Origin: JAYWGN01 sp043778255
GTDB taxonomy: Bacteria; Bacteroidota; Bacteroidia; Chitinophagales; Chitinophagaceae
DNA: 64,000 nt
NCBI GenBank assembly: GCA_043778255.1
Contig: JAYWGN010000057.1
Span: forward strand, 94,445 to 158,444
Direction of reading: 5' to 3'
Shown: positions 18,822-28,500 of the stretch, piece by piece
How the letters are laid out: each line of letters starts with the position of its first letter
Position numbering within the stretch: position 1 is the first letter of the stretch
Made by a program: the position numbers and the translations under genes
The notes under the pieces: model-generated
Told to the model about the DNA's origin: nothing
The model's database searches: none
What the model saw: the letters and a program-made list of their open reading frames with translations, nothing else

Positions 18822-19508
18822 TTAGTTTCCACTACGGCCTGGTCTGCTTACACCACCACCTGAGCCTCCGCTACTACTTGGAGAGCTACTACTTTTGGTT
18901 GGTTCGTAGCTTCTTGTAGGGCTACTATTGTTATTGTTATTATTGCCGCTGTTAAATATTTTGTTTAACAATCCACCACCATTTGTTTTAGGGTTTACTG
19001 TTGCATTATTATTATCAACCCTTGTATTAGTGTAGGTTCTGGTATTATTATACACTCCACCACGTGGTGCTATGTATTTTGGTTTTGGAGCTATGTATAC
19101 CACATTATTATTGTTCCAATAGTTATTGCGATAGCCGTAGTAATTGTTGCTATAGTTGTTCCAATAGCCATTATAGCCGTAGGAGTATTTGTAGTTGCTG
19201 TAACTATATTGGTTGCAGTTACAGTTACAGTTGTTGTTATAATGGTAATCATCATAACTGTTTTCAAACCCTGCCCAACGGCGGTAGTTAGTAGCTTTCA
19301 TACGTACTACACGGTCTTCATAATTATAGGCTTCTTTTTTGGCAACCTCTTCTTGTGGTTGCTCTTTTATTTCCTCTTTCTTTTTATCGTCGGTATATTT
19401 TTTTACACTAGAGTAATATACATCATCGGGTGTTTGGCCGCTTTTAAATGTGGAGCAACTACCTAAGGTAATTACTAATACGAGTAGGAGTAAATATTTT
19501 GCTTTCAT
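18822..19508 (-). CDS. Asn/Tyr/Gly-rich lipoprotein
   Basis: The start is placed at the Met of MKAKYLLLLVLVITLGSCST, because this gives a lipoprotein signal with lipobox LGSC at residues 15-18; the longer frame would place 27 unlikely residues ahead of it. The mature protein of about 211 residues has a charged region (DDKKKEEIKEQPQEEVAKKE), then an Asn/Tyr-rich tract of NNYYGYRNNYW-like units (about residues 95-150), and a Ser/Gly-rich tail ending GGGVSRPGRSGN. The conserved start CSTFKSGQTPDDVYYS is seen in other Bacteroidota lipoproteins of unknown role. It probably lies on the outer membrane. Low-complexity composition makes homology calls unreliable. Confidence 0.75.
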   Translation of the reverse strand: MKAKYLLLLVLVITLGSCSTFKSGQTPDDVYYSSVKKYTDDKKKEEIKEQPQEEVAKKEAYNYEDRVVRMKATNYRRWAGFENSYDDYHYNNNCNCNCNQYSYSNYKYSYGYNGYWNNYSNNYYGYRNNYWNNNNVVYIAPKPKYIAPRGGVYNNTRTYTNTRVDNNNATVNPKTNGGGLLNKIFNSGNNNNNNSSPTRSYEPTKSSSSPSSSGGSGGGVSRPGRSGN

Positions 19509-19546
19509 GGTTGGGTGTTTTTTAAAGTTATTAAATATGAAGTTAG

Positions 19547-19554
19547 TATTTTTG
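19547..19554 (+). promoter_or_regulatory. Putative -7 box of proS
   Basis: TATTTTTG matches TAnnTTTG and is followed by CA. It lies about 90 bases upstream of the proS ATG. It overlaps the 5' side of the divergent lipoprotein gene. Confidence 0.35.
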
Positions 19555-19644
19555 CAATTAATTACAATAAATAAAATTACAATTACCAAGCCAACGACTG
19601 TAATAAAAGTTTAAAGTATTGTTAAAGATAAAAAATAGCAACAA

Positions 19645-21123
19645 ATGAGTAAAGAAATTACAAGCCGATTACACGATTATTCGCAATGGTACAACGATTT
19701 GATACTTAAAGGAAACCTAGCCGATTACAGTGCTGTAAAGGGTTGTATGGTTATTAAGCCTTATGGTTTTGCCCTTTGGGAAAATATGAGAGATGTATTG
19801 GATAAAATGTTTAAAGATACAGGACACGTTAATGCTTACTTTCCTTTACTTGTACCCAAAAGCTTGTTTGAAGCCGAAGAAAAAAATGCTGAAGGCTTTG
19901 CTAAAGAGTGTGCCGTAGTAACCCACTACCGCCTCAAAAATGACCCTAATAATAAAGGTAAATTAATGGTTGACCCTGAGGCAAAGTTGGAAGAAGAATT
20001 AGTGGTACGCCCAACTAGTGAAGCTATAATATGGAGTACCTACAAAAACTGGATACAGAGTTATAGAGATTTGCCTTTACTTATTAACCAATGGGCCAAT
20101 GTAGTACGTTGGGAAATGAGGACTCGTTTATTTTTACGTACCACCGAATTTTTGTGGCAAGAAGGCCACACTGCACACAGCACTAAAGAAGAAGCCATAG
20201 AGGAAACAGTAAAAATGCTTGGCGTATATGCCAACTTTGTAGAAAACTATATGGCATTGCCAGTAATACAAGGTGTAAAAACTGAAAATGAACGATTTGC
20301 AGGTGCTATAGATACCTACTGTATAGAAGCTCTAATGCAAGATGGTAAAGCCTTACAGGCTGGTACATCACATTTTTTAGGGCAAAATTTTGCGAAAGCA
20401 TTTGATGTAAAATTTACCGATAAGGAAAATAAATTAGACTATGTATGGGCTACAAGCTGGGGTGTAAGCACCAGGCTAATTGGTGGATTGGTAATGGCAC
20501 ATAGCGATGATGATGGCTTAATACTACCACCAAAAATAGCCCCAATACAAGTAGTAATAGTGCCAATATACAAAGGTGACGAACAGAAAGCAGCTATTGA
20601 TGCAGTTATAATACCCATAATTAATACATTAAAAACTAATGGCATAAGGGTAAAATATGATGATAGCGATACAGCCCGACCAGGTTGGAAATTTGCCGAA
20701 TATGAAATGAAAGGAGTGCCAGTAAGAGTAGCCATAGGTGCAAGAGATTTGGAGCAAAATATTGTAGAAGTAGCAAGGCGAGATACTAAAGAAAAACAAA
20801 CCGTTGCCATTACTGACCTAGTACAAACCATTACAGATTTGCAACAAACCATACAAGATGCTATGTTTGCAAAGGCAAAAGCATTTCAGCAAAGCAATAT
20901 AACTGAGGTTAATACTTGGGATGAATTTGTAAGTACACTCGATACCAAAGCAGGGTTTGTAGCAGCACATTACGATGGTACTAATGAAACCGAGGACAAA
21001 ATAAAAGAGCTTACCAAAGCAACCATTCGTTGTATACCGTTACATAATAAACAAGAAGATGGTATTTGTATTATAAGCGGAAAACCAAGCACACAAAGGG
21101 TTTTATTTGCAAGAGCATACTAA
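19645..21123 (+). CDS. proS: Prolyl-tRNA synthetase (archaeal/eukaryotic type)
   Basis: Charges tRNA-Pro with proline. At 492 residues it is the short form that lacks the bacterial INS editing insertion. Class II motifs are visible: motif 2 in VRWEMRTRLFLRTTEFLWQEGHTAH (near residues 154-178) and motif 3 in ATSWGVSTRLIGGLVMAHSDD (near 269-289). The anticodon-binding domain starts near residue 300 (APIQVVIVPIYKG). The archaeal-type C-terminal zinc-binding-like domain ends RVLFARAY. This type is common in Bacteroidota. The start is fixed by the typical MSKEITSRLHDYSQWYNDLI. Confidence 0.95.
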   Translation: MSKEITSRLHDYSQWYNDLILKGNLADYSAVKGCMVIKPYGFALWENMRDVLDKMFKDTGHVNAYFPLLVPKSLFEAEEKNAEGFAKECAVVTHYRLKNDPNNKGKLMVDPEAKLEEELVVRPTSEAIIWSTYKNWIQSYRDLPLLINQWANVVRWEMRTRLFLRTTEFLWQEGHTAHSTKEEAIEETVKMLGVYANFVENYMALPVIQGVKTENERFAGAIDTYCIEALMQDGKALQAGTSHFLGQNFAKAFDVKFTDKENKLDYVWATSWGVSTRLIGGLVMAHSDDDGLILPPKIAPIQVVIVPIYKGDEQKAAIDAVIIPIINTLKTNGIRVKYDDSDTARPGWKFAEYEMKGVPVRVAIGARDLEQNIVEVARRDTKEKQTVAITDLVQTITDLQQTIQDAMFAKAKAFQQSNITEVNTWDEFVSTLDTKAGFVAAHYDGTNETEDKIKELTKATIRCIPLHNKQEDGICIISGKPSTQRVLFARAY

Positions 21124-21490
21124 TAGTAACTTATATTAATTAATACTTTACCAACAAAGAACGTATAAAGCAACTTTTAATTTCAACATCACAATAATAA
21201 AGGATAATAAGAATAAGCAAATGCCTGCAAACCATGTCTTAAATGTAATTTAGTTACGGTTGGTACACTTAATTATTTGATATAAAAATAAAGCACCTAT
21301 GCACCAATTAAAATAAATAGGAGTTAAAATTATTTACTTACAAAACTTGAGGCACATAACTATAACCCTGAGTTTATTAATGATTTATAAAATGATACTA
21401 TTGCAAAGTTGGAGAAAAAGCATAAGTAGAGGTTTGTTATTTATTTTCAAAAATTTGTAGTACCTTTGCAATCGCTTAAATAGAGGGATT
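21124..21490. other. 367-bp intergenic region with a possible gene remnant
   Basis: An AT-rich region with no intact gene. At about 21341-21427 a frame broken by one internal stop reads KLEAHNYNPEFINDL, stop, NDTIAKLEKKHK, which looks like coding sequence that has decayed. I do not recognise its source. The promoter of the downstream operon lies at its right end. No tRNA or terminator was seen. Confidence 0.35.
21433..21468 (+). promoter_or_regulatory. Promoter of the yceD-rpmF-plsX operon
   Basis: The -33-like TTTG at 21433-21436 and the -7 box TACCTTTG at 21461-21468, followed by CA, fit the Bacteroidota consensus. The 24-base gap is slightly longer than the usual 17-23. The leader to the ATG at 21491 is short. 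Confidence 0.6.
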
Positions 21491-22033
21491 ATGGCTGACA
21501 AGCAATATAATATAGCATTTGTAGGTTTGGCATTGGGTAGTCATTCTTTTGAGTACACAGTTACTGACAAGTTCTTTGAGGCATTTCAACAGCAAGAGTA
21601 CACCAATACCGAAATTTTGGTAAAACTAATATTGGAAAAAAATATTGGTTTTATGCAATTAAATTTTGTGGTAACAGGTACAGTAAGAGCTAATTGCGAC
21701 CGATGTGGCAATGAAATTGATACTAATATATGGGACGAATTTAAACTAATTATAAAATTAGTGGAAAACCCCCAACAAATGAATGATACTGAAGAAGACC
21801 CAGACATTTACTATTTGTTACGTACCGAAAGCTTGTTGAATGTAAAAGATTGGATTTATGAATTTGTAAACCTTAGCATACCAACCCAAAATGTATGTAT
21901 AGATAATGACAAAGGAGAAAGCCAATGTAACCCCAAAGTAATAGCTATGTTACAACAGCTAAATGTAACAAATAACGATAATACACCTTCCATTTGGAAA
22001 GGATTAGATAAGTTTAAAAATATTGAAAATTAA
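21491..22033 (+). CDS. yceD: YceD/DUF177 family 23S rRNA accumulation protein
   Basis: A 180-residue protein of the DUF177 family. YceD relatives are needed for normal 23S rRNA levels and are almost always encoded next to rpmF, as here. A CxxC knuckle (RANCDRCGNEIDTNIW, near residues 73-88) is the family signature, followed by a hydrophobic strand and an acidic segment EEDPDIYYL. A second Cys pair (VCIDNDKGESQCNP) near the end may complete a metal site. The start follows a consensus promoter. rpmF begins 48 bases after its stop. Confidence 0.88.
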   Translation: MADKQYNIAFVGLALGSHSFEYTVTDKFFEAFQQQEYTNTEILVKLILEKNIGFMQLNFVVTGTVRANCDRCGNEIDTNIWDEFKLIIKLVENPQQMNDTEEDPDIYYLLRTESLLNVKDWIYEFVNLSIPTQNVCIDNDKGESQCNPKVIAMLQQLNVTNNDNTPSIWKGLDKFKNIEN

Positions 22034-22081
22034 AGATAATAGGTAGTAAAATAATAATTAACATTAATAAAATAATAGGTT

Positions 22082-22276
22082 ATGCCAAACCCAAAACGAA
22101 GACACTCACAACAAAGAAGTGCAAAAAGAAGAACACATTATGTAGCACAAGAAGTTACATTAACTAAAGATACCACTACAGGTGAAATGCATGTAAGGCA
22201 TAGAGCACATGTAAGCGAAGGTAAATTATTTTACAAAGGGAAAGTAGTATCGGAAAAAGCTCCACTTAAAGCTTAA
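22082..22276 (+). CDS. rpmF: 50S ribosomal protein L32
   Basis: A 64-residue basic protein with the invariant L32 start MPNPKRRHSQQRSAKRRTHY. Its usual CxxC zinc motif is absent, as in zinc-independent L32 forms; in that position it has VTLTKDTTTGEMHVRH. It lies between yceD and plsX in the widely conserved order. Confidence 0.97.
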   Translation: MPNPKRRHSQQRSAKRRTHYVAQEVTLTKDTTTGEMHVRHRAHVSEGKLFYKGKVVSEKAPLKA

Positions 22277-22305
22277 TTTATTTGGTAAAAATAAAATTTT
22301 TCATG

Positions 22306-22325
22306 TCCACCAATTTATTGGTGGA
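22306..22325 (+). terminator. Hairpin between rpmF and plsX (attenuator or partial terminator)
   Basis: A perfect 8-bp stem TCCACCAA / TTGGTGGA with a TTTA loop is followed by TTTGATGTTTTT, 29 bases after the rpmF stop and 27 before plsX. The T-tract is interrupted, so partial termination is more likely than full. It could make ribosomal protein levels exceed PlsX levels. Confidence 0.6.
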
Positions 22326-22352
22326 TTTGATGTTTTTATAAACTGTAATATT

Positions 22353-23294
22353 ATGATACGTATTGGCTTAGATATGATGGGAGGCGATTATACACCAACT
22401 GAAGCAATAAAAGGACTTATACATTACCTTAATAATTGCCCACCCACAGTACATGTATATGTTATTGGTAATCAATTGCAATTACTTACTGCATTACAAC
22501 AGCAGCCTAACCATAATTATACAATAGTACCTAGTACACAAGTTATTGAATACACGGAGCATCCAACTAAAGCTTGGAAAAACAAACAGGACTCCTCAAT
22601 AGTGGTAGGCTTTAATATGCTTAAGGCCGAAACTATTGATGCATTTATAAGTGCTGGCAATACAGGTGCTATGCTAGTAGGTTGCCACTTTAGCTTAAAG
22701 CCATTGCCAGGTATTATACGGCCAGCTATTGCTGCAGTGTGCCCCAAACTTAATGGTACCACAGGTTTGCTGTGCGATGTAGGGTTAAATGCCGATTGCA
22801 AACCTGAACAACTAGCCCAATTTGCAGCATTAAGCAATGTATTAGCCAAAGCAATATTTAATATTGAAAGCCCCAAAATTGGCTTACTCAATATTGGAGA
22901 AGAAGAAGGCAAAGGCAATACTTTAGCACAAGAAACATATACCTTATTAAAGCAAAATACTGCACTCAACTTTGTTGGTAATATTGAAGGAAGAGATATA
23001 TTTAACGACAAAGCCGATGTAATTGTATGTGATGGATTTACAGGTAATGTAGTGCTTAAAATGGCTGAAGAGCTTTATGAAATTGCTAAGCAAAATGGTA
23101 TCGATAATCCGTTTTTTAACCGTTGCAACTTTGAAACCTATGGCGGTTCGCCCATACTTGGAGTAAGCAAACCAGTAATAATTGGGCACGGTATAAGCCA
23201 ACATACTGCATTTACCAATATGCTAAAGTTAGCCGAAAGTATGGTAGCCACTAATGTAATGGCCACTATGGAAACAATACTAGTAGCTGAATAA
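22353..23294 (+). CDS. plsX: Phosphate acyltransferase PlsX
   Basis: Converts acyl-ACP to acyl-phosphate for PlsY, the first step of phospholipid synthesis. It is 313 residues long. Family motifs are IRIGLDMMGGDYTPTEAIKG at the N-terminus, FISAGNTGAMLV near residue 99, GEEEGKGN near 189, and DVIVCDGFTGNVVLK near 224. The protein is soluble and acts at the membrane surface. Gene order yceD-rpmF-plsX matches many bacteria, but fabH does not follow here. Confidence 0.96.
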   Translation: MIRIGLDMMGGDYTPTEAIKGLIHYLNNCPPTVHVYVIGNQLQLLTALQQQPNHNYTIVPSTQVIEYTEHPTKAWKNKQDSSIVVGFNMLKAETIDAFISAGNTGAMLVGCHFSLKPLPGIIRPAIAAVCPKLNGTTGLLCDVGLNADCKPEQLAQFAALSNVLAKAIFNIESPKIGLLNIGEEEGKGNTLAQETYTLLKQNTALNFVGNIEGRDIFNDKADVIVCDGFTGNVVLKMAEELYEIAKQNGIDNPFFNRCNFETYGGSPILGVSKPVIIGHGISQHTAFTNMLKLAESMVATNVMATMETILVAE

Positions 23295-23500
23295 ATAATA
23301 AGTTTATTAGTTAATAAGTGTTTTCAAAATTTCATTCTTTAACCATTCAGTTCAAGTTAAATCAACTAAATTTTACATTAAATTTAGAAACATTAAAAGC
23401 CCTTTTTGATATTGCAACAACGATTCCAAAAGAAGATATACAACGCTAAAAGGGTTAATATATGCTTACACAATACAGTACCTTTTTTGTTCAAATTAAT

Positions 23501-23526
23501 AATGGCTACAATTACTTGTAGCCATT
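23501..23526. terminator. Bidirectional terminator between plsX and the beta-propeller gene
   Basis: A perfect stem AATGGCTACAA / TTGTAGCCATT with a TTAC loop lies between convergent genes. T-rich sequence follows on the plus strand, but the U-tract is weak. The flanking bases 23500 and 23527 extend the stem to 12 bp. In the spacer just upstream (about 23319-23449) a 40-codon GTG-started frame ends TTIPKEDIQR; it may be a remnant and is not called as a gene. Confidence 0.65.
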
Positions 23527-23556
23527 ACTAGTTTATTATTATTGGGGTAATTAATC

Positions 23557-25407
23557 TTATTTTAAAGCGTAAGCTTTTATAACATTACCTACAACTACAT
23601 ATACACGGTCAGCAGCTTCATCCACCACATATTGGGGTGTGGTATCACTAAATGTTATTTTTTTAGTAACCGTACCAGTATCTTTGTTAAATACTAGCAA
23701 ACCATTACCCTCGGGCATTTGGCTTAGTATATACAAATTATCTTTAGTGGCTTGGCTAGCTAAGTACCTTACTTTTGCTGCTGCATACAAATCGCTACCA
23801 GTGCCACCTGTTATAGCACCAGCTTGGCTGTTAGGCGTTGCTGTAAGTGTGTTTGGCCCTGTTTGTACAAAACTAAATTTACCTTTGCTTACCGCATTTA
23901 CATCCATTGCTGCACCTGCTACACTTAATGCTGCACCAGCAAATTTCATCAATCTTTTTTTGCTATACCCAATTTCTTTAAAGTTATTGTTATACATCAA
24001 TTTGCCATCGGCAGTATTAACAGCCGCTACATTTTGATTACTACTAATTACTACTTTATTACCTGCATCTCTAATGTCAACAATAGCAGTTTCTTTTTCA
24101 TCATCAAATTTTTTAAGTTCTATATCTTCTGCCACTAATTTGTAAGTAACATCGGTAAAGTTAAATGCATGTAGTTTTTCCTTGGCATAGGCATATATAA
24201 TTTTATTATTTTCATCTTTGCCAAAGTTTGGTACACCTTTTATTTTTATATCTTTATTCCATACATCTTTACCTTTTTCGTAAGTAAGTATATTGGCTCT
24301 TTCGTTGGTTAGGTACATTATACCCTTTGCAGTAGGCTCAGCAAATACTAGTCCACCATCTACTTTTTGATCCCACTTATCTTTACCCGTCATATCTACC
24401 CATATAAATTTTGTATCTTTTTCATCGCCTTCAATAGCTAGTATACCAGCCTCAGTATATTGTACTTGTATTATGTTACCAATACTTGCATCTTTTTTCC
24501 ATTTCATAGCACCGTTAGCATCCATTATATTTATACCTTTTTCGTTATACACAATATAATCGGCACCCATTGGGGTTAGGCCGTTTAAGGCATCTTTCAT
24601 TTTTATAGGTTCTTTTATAGTGCTGTTACCATCGGCTGTATTTAGTTTATCAATATATTTTTTGTACCCAATAAATAAGGCTTTTGCATCGGCACTTAAG
24701 TAGGCATCGTCTACATTATCTTCAAACTCTTTTTTCCAACTTAGTGTACCTATTTTGCTAATGCAAAAAATTTCTTTTTTATTAACCAATATTAAATTGC
24801 CCACAGCATCTACTTGGGGTGCTATGGTAAATGCTGAGTTACCATACGATTTTACCATTCGCTTTAATGCACCAATACCAACACCACCCGATTTTTCTTT
24901 AGCCAAAGGCACTGTCCATAACTCTTTGGCAGTAGCAAAGTCAACCAAACTAACCGATAAAAAACCATCTTTTACACTTTCAATTAACAAACCGTTAAGT
25001 GCATTTATAATCATAGTATTACGTACTTTAATACCTTCCTCTTTACTGTCATATACTACTTTGCCATCTTTTGCTTGTAGTATCAATGTATTCTTATTGT
25101 TGCTTAATGCCAATGTTTTTTGTCTTTCTATTTTTACAAATGGTGTACCATCTATTACAGTTATATCATCTTCACTCAAGCCTAGTAAGTTAGTTTTTTC
25201 CCATAGTACTGTTTTTGTATCGGGGTCAATGCACATAAGCTTAGCATCGGTACCTGTTAGTAACTCACCAGTAGCTGCTTGTATCAAAAATTTTGTGTTG
25301 CTTAACACACCACCTGCCGATATTTCAAAAATTGGGGTAGTGCTTTGTGCTTTTGCACCTATAGCAATTAAGGCTATTATTGCAAAGCATAAAATGTTTT
25401 TTTTCAT
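23557..25407 (-). CDS. Secreted PQQ-like beta-propeller repeat protein
   Basis: A 616-residue exported protein with signal peptide MKKNILCFAIIALIAIGAKAQ. The body is made of PQQ/quinoprotein-type WD-like repeats of about 40 residues, each with a hydrophobic strand pair and a Trp-containing blade end: KTVLWEKTNL, AKELWTVPLAK, GTLSWKKEFEDN, GAMKWKKDASI, GKDKWDQKVDG, KDVWNKDIKI. It lacks the residues of a PQQ dehydrogenase, so it is probably a binding or scaffold protein like BamB relatives. Location is periplasm or surface. The substrate or partner is unknown. Confidence 0.8.
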   Translation of the reverse strand: MKKNILCFAIIALIAIGAKAQSTTPIFEISAGGVLSNTKFLIQAATGELLTGTDAKLMCIDPDTKTVLWEKTNLLGLSEDDITVIDGTPFVKIERQKTLALSNNKNTLILQAKDGKVVYDSKEEGIKVRNTMIINALNGLLIESVKDGFLSVSLVDFATAKELWTVPLAKEKSGGVGIGALKRMVKSYGNSAFTIAPQVDAVGNLILVNKKEIFCISKIGTLSWKKEFEDNVDDAYLSADAKALFIGYKKYIDKLNTADGNSTIKEPIKMKDALNGLTPMGADYIVYNEKGINIMDANGAMKWKKDASIGNIIQVQYTEAGILAIEGDEKDTKFIWVDMTGKDKWDQKVDGGLVFAEPTAKGIMYLTNERANILTYEKGKDVWNKDIKIKGVPNFGKDENNKIIYAYAKEKLHAFNFTDVTYKLVAEDIELKKFDDEKETAIVDIRDAGNKVVISSNQNVAAVNTADGKLMYNNNFKEIGYSKKRLMKFAGAALSVAGAAMDVNAVSKGKFSFVQTGPNTLTATPNSQAGAITGGTGSDLYAAAKVRYLASQATKDNLYILSQMPEGNGLLVFNKDTGTVTKKITFSDTTPQYVVDEAADRVYVVVGNVIKAYALK

Positions 25408-25430
25408 GTAACTAATTATTTTTATTTGTG

Positions 25431-25438
25431 CAAATGTA
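25431..25438 (-). promoter_or_regulatory. Putative -7 box of the beta-propeller gene
   Basis: On the minus strand it reads TACATTTG followed by CAC, matching TAnnTTTG, 24 bases ahead of the start codon. No convincing -33 TTTG was found. Confidence 0.45.
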
Positions 25439-25591
25439 TATAAAAATGCGATACAGTTTTTTTTAATATTAGGGTAAAATGCAGTAGCATAAAATTTAGT
25501 TTACCGCTTATCTAATTTGTAAATATATATTATAGTCGTAACACAATAATAGGGTTAATTACCTTACTTTTACAATATAAATAAAACAAAT

Positions 25592-28500
25592 ATGATTGCC
25601 AATTTTCGTAAATTATTTTTAAGCGTAAGCTTAACATTACTAGTAGGTATAGTGGGGCAAGCCCAAAATGGTACCGATGTATTGCCACTTAACCCTAAAG
25701 TAACCATGGGTAAGTTGCCCAATGGAGTTACTTATTATATACAACCAAATGCAAAGCCAGAGCAGAAAGTAGAACTTAGGCTTGTGGTAAATAGTGGTAG
25801 TGTAAGTGAAGATGAGGATCAGCAAGGCCTTGCTCACATGTGTGAACACATGGCATTTAATGGTACCAAAAACTTTAAGAAAAACGATATCGTATCGTTT
25901 TTACAAGATATTGGTGTAGGCTTTGGTAACGATTTGAATGCCTACACTTTTTTTGACCGTACCGTGTATATATTACCCATACCAACCGACAAAAAAGAAA
26001 ACCTCGAAAAAGGATTTCAGGTTATAGAAGATTGGGCGCATAATGTAAGCTACAATAATGAAGATATTGATGGCGAAAGACCCATAATATTGGAAGAAAG
26101 CCGACTAGGCAAAGGTGCTAATGATAGGATGCAACAAAAATGGTTGCCCGATTACTTTAATGGTAGTAATTATGCTAATAGGTTGCCAATAGGTAAGGAT
26201 AATATAATACAAAACTTTAAGTACGATGTTATAAAAAGATACTACCGTGATTGGTACCGCCCCGATTTGATGGCCGTAGTAGTAGTAGGCGATATTACCA
26301 AAGAAAAAGGGTTGGAAATGATAACCAAACACTTTGGTGGCATACAACCAGTTGCTAACCCAAGGCCTGTACCTGTTGGTAATTTTCCGGCCTATACGGC
26401 AAATAAAGGTTCGGTAATAACCGATAAAGAAGCCACTAGTTACAACATACAAATTGCATACAGTGCCTTTCCTTATGCTAGCCTCAAAACAATGGATGAC
26501 TACAAAAATAGTGTAACACAAGATTTGTTTAACGCTATGCTAAATGCACGATTTAGAGAAATTACCCAAAAGCCCAATCCGCCATTTTTGTTTGCAGGTG
26601 GTAGCTTTGGCGGATTTGTAAGAGGGTACAATCAATTTACCCTTAATGCAAGTAGTGGCACACAGGACCCTACAAGTGCCATAAGTGTACTTGTAAATGA
26701 GTTAGAAAAAGTAAAACAATACGGATTTTTGGCTACCGAATTAGAAAGAGCTAAAAAAAATACGTTGGCTTATTATGAGAGTAGTTTTAAAAATAAAGAT
26801 AAAACAGAATCGGGCAACTTTGTAGAGGAATATGTAACCCATTACTTAGACGGTGTGGCTGCACCAGGTATTGAAAATGAATATGCTTATGTAAAAACAA
26901 TGCTACCAGCAATTACACTAGCCGATATTAATAAAATAGCCGATAGACTTAAAGGACAACAAAACAAATTTTACAACATAACAGGACCCGAAAAGGCAGC
27001 TGCATTTACCCTACCCACTAATGAAGCATTGGTGGCTATGGCCACAAAAGCTGAAGCCGAAAAAGTATTGGCTTACGAAGAAAAAGTAATAGCTACCAAC
27101 TTATTAGCCACCACACCCAAAGCTGGTAAAGTAACCAAACGTACCGAAAATAAAATATTAGGCACTACCGAACTTACCTTAAGCAACGGACTTACGGTTA
27201 CACTTAAACCAACCGACTTTAAAGAAGATGAAATAGTACTAACAGGAGCTAGGAATGGCGGTACTAGCAACTATGGTGTAGCCGATAAGTATAATGGACA
27301 ATATGCAGGGCAAATACAAGGAGCAATGGGCTACGGCGACTTTGCACCACAAGACCTTACCAAAGCACTAAGTGGTAAAAAAATACAAGCTGGTGGTAGC
27401 TTTAGCGATACTAAAGATAACATATCGGGTAGTAGTACCGTTAAAGATTTGGAAACAATGTTTCAGTTATTGCATTTAAAAATAACTAGCCAACGTAAGG
27501 ATACGGCTTTGTTTAATTCATTTTTGAAAAAACAAAAAAGCCAATTTGCAGCCATTATGAGTAACCCACAAGCTGCATTTATTGATACATTCAGCAAGTT
27601 TTTATTTGCCAACAACCCCTTAGCACCAAGTGCAGTACCCAACCCCAAAGATTTTGATAACATACAGCTTGACCGTTGCCAACAAATATTTAAAGAAAGA
27701 TTGGGCGACCTTACAGGCATGCAATTGGTAATAGCAGGTAGCTTTAAAGTAGAGCAAATAATACCACTTATAGAAAAGTATGTAGCTAACCTACCAGCAA
27801 GTGGCAAAAAAACAATGTATATAGATAGGAAAGTACGGCCACAACGTGGCAACAAACAATTAGAATATAAAGCCGGTAAAGAGCAAAAAAGTTTGATATT
27901 ACAAGTATTTAGTGGCGAAGTACCCTTTAGCGAAGATTTGCAATTGAAAGCAGAAGCCCTTACACAAGCTATGAATATAAAAATAATAGAAGAGCTAAGA
28001 GAAAAGGTGCAAGGCATATATGGTGGAGGTATATATGGCGGTTTGCAAAAAGAGCCGTACTCAAGTTTTAACTTTACAGCACAACTACCAACTGGCCCAC
28101 TTAAGGTAGATACACTTATAAAAGCATTGCGAATAGAAATGAATAAAATGCAAAAAAATGGCCCCGACCAAAGCACACTCGATAAAGTAAAAAAACAATG
28201 GGCAGAGCAAGGTAAAGAACAACTAAAAGATAACAATGCATGGGCTAGCCAATTGCTAGATGCCAAAGTAAATGGCAGCAATATAGATAGGTTTGTAAAC
28301 TTTGAAAAATATACCAATGCCATTACAATAAAAGATGTACAACAGGCAGCTAAGCTATACCTAAAGCCCGAAAACATGCTAACTGCAGTACTACAACCTA
28401 CTATAATAGAAGCACCAAAACCAACCGAAGTAAATGGTAGAGCAACAAAAGTAGCTGCCACTTATGATATAACCGATGTAGATGTAACCGTAGAAGTATA

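Noticed and set aside
21124..21490. tRNA gene next to proS
   Set aside because: No cloverleaf with a TTCRANY-type T-loop or acceptor stem could be found by eye; a tRNAscan run would decide.
24755..25411. 218-codon plus-strand open frame opposite the beta-propeller gene
   Set aside because: The minus-strand gene has a signal peptide, repeats and a promoter box; the plus frame has no recognisable protein features.
27463..28461. 332-codon open frame on the minus strand inside the M16 peptidase gene
   Set aside because: It is a Ser/Leu/Cys-rich shadow of the strongly supported plus-strand coding region, without domain signals or a promoter.
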